DNA from: Endocalyx cinctus
Taxonomy: Eukaryota > Ascomycota > Sordariomycetes > Amphisphaeriales > Apiosporaceae
Reading direction: 5' to 3'
DNA length: 64,000 nt
Assembly: GCA_001600455.1 (NCBI GenBank)
Contig: BCKC01000002.1
Span: forward strand, 248,001-312,000
Shown here one piece after another: positions 22,408-34,100 of the stretch; the stretch's first letter is position 1, and the number at the start of each line of letters is the position of its first letter. Below the pieces are notes generated by a model. That model was not told the origin of the DNA, did not search any database, and was given only the letters and a program-made list of their open reading frames with translations. Both the position numbers and the translations under genes were made by a program.

Positions 22408-24497
22408 TCAAATAACCGTTCCTTTCACCTGTTTAGATTTGCTAACCCTCACGTCCTTCCAAATCACCACGGCAACTATTTCAAAAAGCGACACGACGAA
22501 TCCGGTAATGCACATGCGTACCTGCGATTTATCGTACGCGGCGATAAGAGCGTCCCGAACGGGATCTCCCATGGGATAGCTGAGCTGCTTCCTCAAATCC
22601 GACGCGATCTGACCCAACTCTTCCGGGGACAGCTGCGGAAGCAGTTCCGCGAGAGATTGCGGGAGCGTGCTGTTCCAGATGGCTCCGCTGAGGGCGCTAC
22701 CGATAGCCGATCCAACGTAGCTGGACAGGGACAGTAACGCCATTACCGACGCTAGCTCGGCGTGATTTACGACCGACATGACCGCCATCTGGTCACAGAC
22801 GACAAGAGTACTACCGCCGATGGTAATGAGAATTTGACATACGACTAGCCATGCGACATGCGTATCCGGTCTTCGGAATAAGATCAAGGCTACACCTCCC
22901 AGTATATGTACCGGCAATGCAGCCAAAGCCAACCACTTGAACCGGTCGGATTTTCTGATCAGATATCCGACGACCACGCACCACAGGCAGGAGCCTACGC
23001 TATAGATATGTCCAATATAGCCGGCCTGGCTAATACTGAGACCGTGCACGACTTGCAGGTAGGATGAATAATAACCATCCCACGAGAAGTAAGCAACGAA
23101 TATGGCGATGGAGAGTAGGCACGCTCCGGCTACGTTGCGAGAAAATAAAAGTGATAGTTTCAAAAATGGCTTGGGCGTCCTTCGCTCATGGAAGATAAAC
23201 GCGGCCATCAATACGAGACCAATCAATATGGTAACGGTCTGAGAATCAAGCTTCGTCGTCGTGGCAGCAGAGCTGACCAGAGAGAAGGGGACAAGAACCA
23301 GGGTCATACCCGAGGTTAAGAGAAATAAACCAAGCGCTATAAATGTTAGGTACTTACGGGGAATCGATCGGATACGACTTACCATCAGAGTCGGCGAGAA
23401 GTCGATAGACCCGTCGTCTCGACCAGGGGCCGGAGCTAGGTGCGGTCCGCAGAAGACCGGCTAACTTCGCCTTCCTCGTATTCATCGCCAGGACGACCAA
23501 GACCGGTAAGGATAAGACAAAGAACATGATGGCGGAGTCTCCAAAAGCCCACCTCCAATTGCTCCTTTCGTAAAAAGCCTTGGCGATGGGGGGTCCGATG
23601 AAAGTCGTGATTAAGTTGGGCGACGAGTTGAAGGCGAAGGCTAATGTTCGGTTTTTCAACGACGAGGTATCGGCAACGATAATATCCAGTACGTAGGAGA
23701 ACCCACTAATACCTACTTGGTACACTACCTATAAAGTCATATATACTTTTATTAGTGCCGAGTCCATCGACGACATCAGGGGAAAAAAGAAAAGGGGAAA
23801 TCACCGACCTGAGCGGCAGCGTAAACTTTGACGTTCGAGCTTCCGGCCATCATTAAGGATCCGAGGGTCGCCAGCGAAATCATGAAAGCCAGTCCTTGCG
23901 GTCGGCCCCAAGAATCTATCAACTTGGCGACGGGGAGTTTGAGGGTACCACTCAATATGGAGGCGACGATACCGATGGTGGGGATAAGGGAGTGCGACGA
24001 GAATTCGCTCACGACGAAGGGCATTAGGTTCGACATGATCTGCCACTGCAGGGCATTGGCAAAGGAGGATAGAAATATACTTATCGGTTTCCCCTATGTT
24101 AGCTTGCAAACTTTCTTCAATCATCGTTCAACTTCACTCGTCAATAACAGCCAAAAAAAAAAAAAAAAAACACGTACAATGAATAAGCTATGGCTAGCGT
24201 GGTTTTTGACCAGACTAGATTGATGGCGTCTGCCTGCTGAACACCACCTTGAGAAGGGTTGGCGTTTGATCTATTGGTATTTTCATCATCTTCATCTTCA
24301 TCCCTCTCTCGCTGCGACACGTTAACTTCAACGTCGTTTTGCTTATTAGGAAGAGAACCGTAAGAATCTCTCCGGTCATCGTTGTCGATACTGTCATTAT
24401 CGCTACCCGACCCGGAGCCTAATAGCGGGGCCCGACTGCTAGCTAAATCGTCCATACCGATAGATGTCGTCGGTACACGTCTATGAAGACTTTGCAT
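22408..24497 (-). CDS. Siderophore iron transporter (MFS, SIT/Mir type), 621 aa
   Basis: Proton symporter family that imports ferric siderophores at the plasma membrane or vesicles. Four exons: 24497-24178, 24079-23809, 23728-23383 and 23336-22408, all phases consistent. The first about 90 residues are hydrophilic, rich in Asp/Asn/Ser. Membrane part starts TTLAIAYSFIFLSSFANALQ after splicing, followed by LPVAKLIDSWGRPQG (MFS loop 2-3 motif of the SIT group), VVYQVGISGFSYVL, and a long second half with YYSSYLQVVHGLSISQAGY and SLSSYVGSAIGSALSGAIW, typical of SIT proteins. Intron 2 can be cut at two donor/acceptor pairs (GTCGGT/TATAG or GTGATT/GGTAG) that give the same protein. Substrate cannot be told; the neighbours suggest fusarinine/TAFC-like or coprogen-like siderophore. 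Shares a promoter region with the ABC gene. Confidence 0.88.
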
Positions 24498-24897
24498 AAC
24501 TTAAAAAAAAAAAAAAAACAAGGGGAAATCTTGGTAAGAAAAAGAAAATTAAATATATATATATAGCTTTTTTTTTTTTTTACCAGATTTCCTTCAGGCA
24601 GGGTAATACCAAATCGCGCAGAAGGATCCGTTTGGGCTGGTAGCATTCACGCCCGTATTTTTGTCAGCTGACGGTTTCAGCTTTCTGATATATTATAGGC
24701 GCATCTCTCGCTCCTACAGCCTGTTTGAGAAATGGTGGTGTGGGTTGTGTCGGGATGTGACGGGGGTGAGAGGAGGCGAGGAGGGATGATTTCCCTGCAT
24801 TTGTGACAGCACATGCATAAGCATATCTACATGTCGCATGCCAGCGGAGATATCCCGATCACAGGGAGGAATGAAAAAAAAAAAAAAAAAAAGACAG

Positions 24898-24906
24898 ATC
24901 TGATAA
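24898..24906 (+). promoter_or_regulatory. ATCTGATAA, SreA-type iron GATA site
   Basis: Exact consensus, about 400 bp upstream of the MFS transporter ATG. Confidence 0.68.
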
Positions 24907-25114
24907 TATTGAAAATAATTATTCTTCAAAATTGAATCATATGGATATTTCATGACTCGGTTTATTCATCAATTTTGGAGAGATGAATTGACGATAGACT
25001 ACATCGACGAGAAGACCCCTAAAAGACCACTTAACTTACTTAAGTAACCTTAGGCTATTAAGCATTGTTATTTTTAGGGCTTAGTCCACGGGTGCCCCTC
25101 TGAAAAAGAAGATC

Positions 25115-25123
25115 ATCTGATAA
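25115..25123 (+). promoter_or_regulatory. ATCTGATAA, SreA-type iron GATA site
   Basis: Exact consensus, about 620 bp from the MFS start, within the shared promoter. Confidence 0.65.
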
Positions 25124-25438
25124 ATTAACAGATATTTAATAGATATTTAACAGATATTCTAATTAGTGATTTGTGCTTAGGGTTAAGTGAGTGTACTATC
25201 CATGGATGTAAATAAATGATGACATGTAACAGAAAAAAGCAACGATAATGCTTCACTGATTATTATACACTGTGTGATATATCTATTTAAGTATACGGTA
25301 TTCACATAGTATTGAGTAGAATCTAAGTAGACGTGTAGACGTACAGATAATAGATGGACGGATCTAACCTAGAGAAATAGATAATAGAAGAGATATTAAT
25401 TAAGTCTAAATAAAAATAATCTAATCAATAATCTAATC

Positions 25439-25506
25439 AGATCAAATGATTCTTAGCAGCAGGGAGGGTGATTATATCCAAAAACTCACCCTCCTTTAGA
25501 TCAAAT
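25439..25506. repeat. Hairpin inside 9-bp direct repeats
   Basis: GGAGGGTGA (25463-25471) pairs perfectly with TCACCCTCC (25486-25494); AGATCAAAT flanks it at 25439-25447 and 25498-25506. It has the layout of a very short terminal-inverted-repeat insertion with target duplication, or of a regulatory hairpin. Confidence 0.55.
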
Positions 25507-25514
25507 AGATAATC

Positions 25515-25523
25515 TTATCAGAT
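25515..25523 (-). promoter_or_regulatory. ATCTGATAA on the minus strand, SreA-type GATA site
   Basis: TTATCAGAT on the + strand, 9 bp beyond the repeat above and about 0.9 kb upstream of the ABC transporter ATG. Confidence 0.65.
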
Positions 25524-26405
25524 TCTGCGGAATCGCTTGACCCCCTAGTCCATCACCTCCTACAGCAGGTTTAGTCGAAATAAAATGTCGAGGGATATCC
25601 CTCTCCGTCCGTAATTCGGACTCCATCAAAAAAGGAGTTCTTCAGTAAATCAAGGATCGGTAAATGATCTCTTAAAAAAAGCGAGGAAGAAGAGAATTTC
25701 TTTTCCTAACCTCCACTCTTTTCTAATTAAGTATACACGTGTAACTCTTAAGTCTTAGACATATTGGATTTCAACACTACTTAAGTACGTAAGTACCACT
25801 TTTGTACCGAGTGGAACCGACGTCAAACATCGTTACATTTGGGTAAAAGCTACCGATTTATGCTACGTAAATCATTACCGAGTATTTTGTCTTCTATTGC
25901 GTATACCTGGTAGTTACGGTGTATTTACTGAACTCTTCTAGAAGCCCTTTAATTGTACAGTATACACATTGGGTTAAACAATTCCAATTAAATAAAATAC
26001 TTTTCTCTCACCCCTCTCTTAGCATTAATATATACTACATATAATAATATTAAGTATACATAGTATGTACGAATAGCAAGTGGGTTTAAACTTAGATAGG
26101 TAGGCGGAGATCTTTTTTTTTTTTTTTTTTTAGATGGGGAGGACCCAGATGTAGAAATCATTTCATCTCGAGATGGGGCTTTAGTTAGCTAAGAGAAAAA
26201 AAAAAATCTCGAGGGACCGGTGGGAAAACAAAAAACCACAACTCTTCGCGTAATGGTGTTGTTTTCTTTTTCTTTCCTATCACACCTACGATGAATGCGC
26301 CGACCAATTAGTTAAAGAGGCCATCGTAAGAAAGAAAGAAAGAAGAAGAAGAAGAACCAAGACCACCACGCTGTAGGGTTCTGATTCTAGGTTGTACAAC
26401 GAATA

Positions 26406-29400
26406 ATGGCGGGAGAAGAGACCCAGACGCAAGCCGGCGTCGTCGCCACGGGTCCGGACGGGAGTGAGGATGTCGGAAAGGTGCATACGGGAAAGAAGAT
26501 CATCTCAAAAATCTCCAATGTAAACAATCCAATTCCCCCTAAAAAAAAACCNCCCNCCCAATTTGGAAAAAAAAAAAAAAAAAAACATACAAAGTTCAAT
26601 TGAGTATCACAAACGAAAACAAACACGCAAAACACTAACACACGGGTCCTTACACACGCAGATCGGCCGAGGCCTCTTTCGTTACTTCCGCCTGCTCACG
26701 TACGCAGAGCCGACCAAGCTCGACATCACCCTCCTCGTCGTCGGCACCGTATCCGCCGTCGGGGCCGGCATCCCGTTCCCCATCCTGGGCGTCCTCTTCG
26801 GTGAGCTCGTGGACGACCTCAACTCGGCGACCTGCGACGACGCCTCGACCCCCTTGTCGGCCGCGGCGGCGGCCGAGTACCAGGCCGCCATCAACCAGAA
26901 GGTCAAGCTCGTCGTCGCCGCCGCCTTATCCCAGTTCGCCCTGATTTACCTGTACACGGTCTGCTGGAACCTGTTCGGCGAGCGGTTGGGCCACCGCCTG
27001 CGGGATCGCTACTTCAGGTCCCTGCTGAGGCAGGAGGTCTCCTACTTCGACAAGCTGCCCGCCGGCGAGGTCTCGGCCCGGCTGAGCGCCGATATCAACG
27101 CCATCAAAGACGGCACGTCGCAAAAGGTGGGCGTCTACGTCGGCGTGTTCGCCCTCTTCGTGGCGTCGTACATCATCGCCTTCATCAAGGGCCCGCGGCT
27201 CGCCGGCATCCTCGTCTCGCTGCTGCCGGCGTACTTCTTCATGTCGCTCGTGGGCGGCCACTACGTCGGCAAGTACGCCGGCCGCGCCTCGGAGAAGCTC
27301 GCGTCGGCTTCCTCGGTCGCGCTCGAGTGCCTGTCCAACGTCATGGTCGTGCACGCCTTCCGCGCCAACGACCGGCTCGAGAGGAAGTTCGCCGACGAGC
27401 TCGTCGCCGCCAAGGCGAACGGCATCAAGAAGTCGGTGGCGACCGCGTTGCAGGCCGGGTTTCTCTACTTCGTCGCCTTCTCCGCCAGCGGTCTCGCCTA
27501 TTGGCAGGGGAGCTACACTATTGCCGACTTGGTCGGTGGTAAAGGCGGTGGCATGACCGTGGGCGCTACGTATACTATTATTTTCTTGCTCGTTGATGGT
27601 ACGTAAAACTTGAAAACCGCCGTCAGATTGTATTATATTTTTTTTTTATCCAGCTATCTTACTAACTATGACTACGTAGCGTCAATTGTCATCAGCCAAA
27701 TCTCGCCGTATCTACAGATCTTCGGTGCTGCTACGGTAGCATTGGACAAATTGGAAGCCGACATGGAACGTGCATCTAAGATTGACGGAACCATAGAGCC
27801 TACGGAGGAGGAAAAATCCAATACTTCGTTCCAAGGCGACATCAAACTCGAAGGTGTTCACTTTAGCTACCCGTCGCGACCGGACGTCCGCGTCATCCAA
27901 GACATATCCCTACACCTACCGGCTGGAAAATCGACGGCCGTCGTGGGACTTTCCGGAAGCGGAAAATCTACTATCGCAGGATTACTTACCCGACTTTACG
28001 ACCCGGACCAAGGCAGCATCTTTATAGACGGACGGGACGTACGCGACATGAACGTGCGTCTCCTACGAAGTTACGTCGGTCTCGTGCAGCAGGATCCGAT
28101 GCTCCTCGACAGATCGGTACTAGAAAACATCGCGCTCGGGCTGGTCAACTCGTCGCGCCCCGAGCACTCCGCGTTCCAGCCCGTCCTCATGAGCTCCGAG
28201 CTCGCCGCCGTGGCCGAAGCGATGCGATCCGGGCAAACCGTCGAAGAGGCGGTCGCGAGCCGCGGACCCGAGGTGCGGGAGATCGTGCGCGCGGCGCGGC
28301 ACGCGGCGACCCTCGCCGACGCCGACGTCTTCCTCGGCAAGCTCGAGTTCGGCCTGGGCACCGCGGTCGGCCCCAACGGCGACCTGCTCAGCGGCGGCCA
28401 GAAGCAGCGGGTCGCGCTCGCGCGCGCGCTCGTCAAGAACCCGCGGATCCTCGTGCTCGACGAAGCGACCTCCTCGCTCGACTCGGCGAGCGAGCAGCGC
28501 ATCCAGAAGGCCGTCGAGAAGGTGTCCGAGGGCCGGACGGTCGTCTCGATCGCGCACCGGCTCGCGACGGTCAAGAACGCCGATAAGATCGTGGTCATGC
28601 GCAACGGCAGGGTGATCGAGGAAGGTACGCATCTCGACCTCATGGCCAAGGACGGCGATTACGCGACCCTGGTGCGCCTGCAGAACGTCGGCTCGGAGAC
28701 CTCGAGCGTCAGCTCGGCTGGAGCCGCGAAGCAGCCCGGATCAGAGGTTTCGGTCGAGGAGAGCTCCGTGCCGTCGGTCAGCATCGAAAATGAAAAGGCG
28801 CCCGAAGTTGAGATGCGCGCCGAGGCCGAAGAACCAGAGGCCGAGAAGGAGCCGGAAAAGCCTAAATCCACGAGACCTGCTTGGGCTTCCATCAAGAGCA
28901 TGAGCTCCATCACCAGACCGTATCTTCTATGGGTTTTCCTCGCCTTCTTCGCTTCCACCATAGTCGGCGGGACTTACTCCGGATCCGCCCTAATTTTCGG
29001 GTATACCGTCACCTCGCTCAGCACTTGCAACGGCGAGGAAGCTATCCGGGCGTCTGGTCGATTCTTCGGCTTGCTATTCTTCGTACTTGCCCTCATCGAA
29101 TTCTTCGCCAACGGCACCAGCTGGTCAGCCTTTGGTTTGGTAGCGGAGAAGGTGCTATACATCATCCGAATCCTATCCTTCCGATCCCTCTTCGAGCAAG
29201 ATCTCCAATGGCACCAGTCCGAAAACCGGACGCCATCGTCGCTCCTATCCTTCATCACGAGCGACTCGTCTTCTCTCGGCAGTCTGACGGGTTCCATCAT
29301 CGGAACTCTATTCTCCATCGTCGTCAACTTCATCGCCGCGCTCATCCTCTCGCACGTGTTCGCGTGGAAGATCGCGCTCGTCGCCCTCGCGACCGTGCCC

Positions 29401-30696
29401 CTGATGCTCGGCGCCGGCATCATGAAGATGCTGATCCTCTCGCGCTTCGCCGAGAAGCACGACAAGGCCTTTTCGAAATCCGTCGGGATCACGGTCGAGG
29501 CCGTCAGCTCGATCAAGACGGTCGCCGCCTTATCGCTCGAGGACGAGGTGCTCGGCAACTACCGACGCTCCCTCGCGGGGCCCCGCAAGGCCATCACGCG
29601 CTTCAGCGTCTGGGCCAACGTCTGGCTCGCCATCGCGCTGAGCATCTCGAACCTGATCTACGCGCTCGTCTACTGGTGGGGCTCGACCCAGATCATCGCG
29701 GGCAACTACTCGCAGACGCAGTTCTTCGTCGTGCTCATCTCCCTCCTCGTCAGCGCGCAGCAGTGGGGCAACCTGTTCACCCTCGCGCCCGAGGTGACGC
29801 GCGCGGGCCAGGCCGCCGGCAGGATCTTCGACCTCATCGACCTCGGCTCCTCGTGGTCGCTGAATCCCAAGAAGCAGCGGGCCGAGCGGGACGACGATCC
29901 CGAGTCGAGCATCGAGTCGAAACGCGCCGTGCCTTCTTCGGAAGCCGGTGGGCTCTCGGTAAAGTTCAAAGACGTGAAATTCTCGTATCCCGCCCGGCCT
30001 AATTTGCAGGTGCTAAAAGGACTCGACATCGAAGTTCGGCCGGGCCAGTTCTGCGCGCTGGTCGGACCCAGCGGCGCGGGTAAATCGACCATCATCTCGC
30101 TCCTCGAGCGCATGTACAGCGTCTCGTCGGGCGTGATCGAGGTGGGAGGACAAGACATCTGCGCGAGGAGGGAGCCCGTATTCAGGGACGACATCGGGCT
30201 CGTGCCGCAGGACAGCGTGCTCTTCGACGGCAGCGTCAAGTTCAACGTGGCGCTCGGGGCGCGCCCCGACGCGGACCCGACCGACGCGGACGTGGAGGAG
30301 GCGTGCAGGCTGGCCAACATCCACGAGACCGTAGCGTCCCTGCCCGACGGATACGAGACGCAGTGCGGGCCCAGCGGGGGTCAGCTGTCGGGTGGGCAGA
30401 AGCAGCGGCTGTCGATCGCGCGCGCGCTCGTGCGCAGGCCGAAGCTGCTGCTGCTCGACGAATCGACGAGCGCGCTCGATGCGGAGTCGGAGAGGCTGCT
30501 GCAGGATGGCCTGGAGAAGGCCACGCGGGGTATCACGGTGGTGGCCATCGCCCACAGGCTGCATACGATCAGGCGCGCCGATGTCATCTTCATGATCGAG
30601 GATGGTCGGTGTGTGGAGAAGGGGACCCACGAGGAGCTCATGGCCCGCAGCGAGAGCTATCGCGTCAACGTATTACATCAAACCTTGGAAGGCTAG
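26406..30696 (+). CDS. Full-length ABCB-type transporter (SitT/Mdr-like), 1355 aa
   Basis: ATP-driven exporter with two TMD-NBD halves. Three exons: 26406-26519, 26662-27598 and 27680-30696; the first intron contains ambiguous bases at 26552 and 26556. Half 1: membrane part from about 40 to 380, Walker A GLSGSGKST at 440-448, signature LSGGQ at 587-591, Walker B ILVLDEATSSLD. The stretch between ENIALGL and LSGGQ is about 80 residues, longer than the usual 45 or so. After an acidic Glu/Lys linker, half 2 has Walker A GPSGAGKST, LSGGQKQRLSIARAL and LLLLDESTSALD. Aspergillus fumigatus carries the ABC gene sitT inside its siderophore cluster; position beside a SIT transporter and iron GATA sites suggests the same here. 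A general multidrug exporter is the alternative. Confidence 0.9.
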
Positions 30697-32683
30697 ATTG
30701 ACCAAAGAGGGTAATAGTATAGAAAAAAAAAGGGGGGGGAAGGAAGGAAGCAAGAGTAACGTGGGGTTGGGTTTTATTAGATACAACACACTAATGCAAT
30801 GGTACTTTTACATGTAAATTAAAAATCATATAAAAAAAAAAAACTTGGGGATATCCAAGTAAAGGGGGGGTCACTACTCCGGACTTAGGTAGATCTTGGG
30901 GAAGTTCACGATAGAATCAACAAGAAAACGCCTTATTTTAATGCACTACGACTTAAACTACACTAAACAAGGAAAGCCGGGGTAATCTTTAACTATTTCA
31001 GTGATAGTGCAGAACCAGCTATTAACCAATAACTCGATACTATTTCCTCAAATCCAAGTACTATGCGAAATAATTCCCTTTTTCCCTTTAACCTACTGCA
31101 CCAAGAGAGACCCTCTTTCCGGGGTGAAGGTTTCAAGATGAGGGGGAAAGAGAGTATAGAATGGGGAAATGGATCCCAAAACAAAGGAACAGACAGCAAA
31201 AAATGACCTCGTGATCATGTTTTATTGCATTATATAAGTTGAGGCTCTCCGGCTTAACGGATCTGCAGATAATCACGTTCAACTGATTTGACCATGTTTC
31301 GTAACCCGCCAGAGGCCGTTCCCCCGAAGAGGGGAGATGAAGAAAGAAAGAAAAAAAAAAAAACGAAGGAAGACGGCGGCGGAGCTGTGCGACGAGGCGA
31401 ATACGGGGGGTTCAAGCATCGAATTAATTCCTCCTTCTATTTTGCGTACATGTTTTGTTACTCATACGGTCATATCTAACCGTACATATAACCTAAAGAG
31501 AATAAAATGAGATGTGGCGCAATAGTTTCCTATTTCCGCTACGCCGAGACATCCGCTACGAAGAGAAAAAAGAAGAATGGTTTGGTTGAACCAGGTCGGT
31601 CGTGCATGGTAATGGGTTGATGGGTCCACGTCGAAGGACTGAAAAAACACGTTGTCGGCCAAACGCGTTCTTCGCTTACATGCCTTAACTCACCCGAGTT
31701 GGGAATAACATCATACGATTCCTGTTTTTCTTCTTACCGTACCCAATGGATGAATATCGGCCCTTTCAAATCCAATCCGGTTAACAGCGAAAACGTTCTT
31801 GACAGCGGATAGACAGGACTAGAATTTGACAGAACTAGAACTTCGTTATCTCCATTTATTTCTTGGTAGGAGGTTCATCGATGTCGAATCTAGATCTCCG
31901 CGTCACCGAGACGTCAAGAGTTAATTATACACTCAATCACAAGAAGCTATACTTATAATAGCTAAGATCGGTGTTAGTATACGCTGTAGTCTTTACAAGT
32001 ATAGCGTTCAAATTCCCCGAACAATAGCAACGTCAATACCTAACGCTACTACGTACGCACGTATGCACCTAACAACTCAGAACTCACCCAAGTAAATTTT
32101 AATGAAACTTGTAATTGTTTCTAATTTATTCTTAATTATTCTCATTATTCTTATTATTAGTATATTCCACAAAATTATCGTACATAGTAATAAGTAAATG
32201 AATAAGCGGTGATGTTGTATGTTTTCTTGTTTCCCCTTGTTCGTATATGGTGGTACGTCGTGTTATTCTCACTATTGGTTTAGTTAGGGGGCCCTATTTT
32301 ATTGCGTTGTTTGACCTGCTAAATTACCGTATTTACTGTCTGGTGGGATGCTAATCATGAGGGGTAACGTGCTCTAATCGGCCCTAGCATCTTTTCTTAG
32401 TGGGTTTGGATGTTTTTGGTTCCCGAGAAGCTGGGATAGGAGAACAAAGCCCCATCTTTGGTATCCGTCTATCCAGCCAGCCCCAGCTACCCTACGTAAC
32501 TTTGTGACATGCAACATTGTAACGTACAATCTTCGAGAAAGGGAAAAATATCAGATTGATGATGTACAGATAGACCTGAGTATAATAGAGAGCCTTGCTC
32601 CTCCCCTCTTTCCACTTTGACTTCACTCATCATCATCGTCATCACAACAAATCAACTACTCATAACCATAAACACTCAACTCG

Positions 32684-32727
<44 letters not shown>

Positions 32728-32821
32728 AAGAAAAGCACACACATCCCATCCTACCCAACTCAAAATCTTTTTACTCAAACTCTATTTCTCCCAATAAACC
32801 AATACATCTAAATCATTCAAA
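30697..32821. other. Intergenic, between the ABC transporter and the alcohol dehydrogenase
   Basis: 2.1 kb, no credible exon. Short A/G runs after the ABC stop; a small palindrome ATCTGCAGAT at 31261; CT-rich stretch at 32590-32640 and the TA microsatellite just before the next ATG, as expected of a strongly transcribed promoter and leader. Confidence 0.65.
32688..32715. repeat. (TA)14 microsatellite in the alcohol dehydrogenase leader
   Basis: 28 bases of alternating TA, about 105 bp before the start codon. Confidence 0.9.
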
Positions 32822-34100
32822 ATGTCGGCTCAGATACCAAAGACGCAGTGGGCACAAGTTGTCGAGAAGACCGGTGAACGTGAGTCTTTCTCCCCTACCC
32901 CCTTCCTTCCTTCCTTCCTTCCTTCTTGGCTACACACCCCCTATCCCCCCTTTCCATTTTCAACCTCGTCATCGCTATTTCACCATATATAATAATTTAA
33001 ATCACTAACGCCGAAAAAAAAAATACAGTACCTGTCTACAAGGAAATCCCAGTACCTACCCCAGGTCCCGATGAGGTCCTAGTTAACGTGAAATTCTCCG
33101 GTGTCTGCCACACCGACCTTCACGCCATGAAGGGTGACTGGCCCATCCCCACCAAACTTCCCTTGGTCGGTGGCCACGAAGGTGCCGGTATCGTCGTCGG
33201 TCGTGGCGAGCTCGTCAAGGAGATCGAACTTGGCGAGAAGGTCGGTATCAAGTGGTTGAACGGTTCTTGCATGAACTGCAGTTTCTGTCGAGTATCAGAC
33301 GAGGTAAGCTTTTTTCTTTTTTTTTCTCTTTTCCTAATATCAAAAGCATCGCTAACAAATACCGCTTCAAAAAGCCTCTTTGCGGTAAACCCCAACTTTC
33401 CGGTTACACGGTAGACGGAACCTTCCAGCAGTACGCCATCGCCAAGGCTGTGCACGTAGCGCGGATACCGGCGGAGTGCGACCTCGAGACCATCGCGCCC
33501 GTCTTGTGCGCCGGCATAACGGTCTACAAGGGGCTGAAGGAATCGGGCGTCAAGCCCGGCCAGGACATCGCCATCGTCGGCGCCGGCGGCGGCCTCGGCT
33601 GCATGGCCCTGCAGTACGCGAAAGCGATGGGCCTGCGGACCATCGCCATCGACGGCGGCGACGAGAAGGGCAAGGTGTGCCGGGAGCTCGGCGCGGCCGA
33701 GTACGTCGACTTCATGACGGAGAAGAACCTGCCCCAAGCGGTCAAGAAGGCGACGCTCGAGGGCGAGGGCCCGCACGGCGTCCTGCTCGTGGCCGTGTCC
33801 GAGAAGCCGTTCCAGCAGGCGAGCGAGTACGTCCGCAGCCGGGGCTCGATCGTCTGCATCGGCCTTCCCGCCGACGCGTACATCAAGTCGCCCGTCTTCG
33901 ACACGGTCCTCCGCATGATCAACATCAAGGGCAGCTACGTCGGCAACCGCCAGGACACGGCCGAGGCGATCGAGTTCTTCCGCCGCGGGCTCATCCAGGT
34001 GCCCATCAAGACGGTCGGCCTCAGCACCTTGCCGGATATTTATAACCTCATGTCCAAGGGCCAGATATCCGGTCGGTACGTCGTCGATACTAGCAAGTAA
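32822..34100 (+). CDS. Zinc-containing alcohol dehydrogenase (ADH1 type), 352 aa
   Basis: NAD-dependent interconversion of ethanol and acetaldehyde, cytosolic. Three exons, 32822-32879, 33029-33303 and 33375-34100; intron 1 has a CTTC microsatellite. Catalytic zinc ligands are Cys46 (GVCHTDLHA), His69-Glu70 (GGHEGAG) and Cys156 (PVLCAG). The structural zinc site has all four Cys: 100, 103, 106 and 114 ([17 protein letters not shown]), the last restored by removing intron 2. Nucleotide site [29 protein letters not shown] matches fungal ADH1 proteins, and 352 residues is the family length. Last exon GC-rich with strong codon preference, in line with high expression. Confidence 0.95.

Larger units (their letters stand above)
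24498..26405. other. Divergent promoter region between the MFS and ABC transporters
   Basis: 1.9 kb between two divergently transcribed transporter genes. Holds three GATA sites (24898, 25115, 25515), repeated AACAGATATTTA-like units at 25127-25160, a hairpin flanked by 9-bp direct repeats (25439-25506), and poly-T/A runs (24570-24582, 24873-24892, 26113-26130). Confidence 0.75.

Noticed and set aside
31261..31274. ATCTGCAGATAA as an iron GATA site downstream of the ABC gene
   Set aside because: Has two additional bases relative to ATCWGATAA, so not a match; a simple PstI-centred palindrome.
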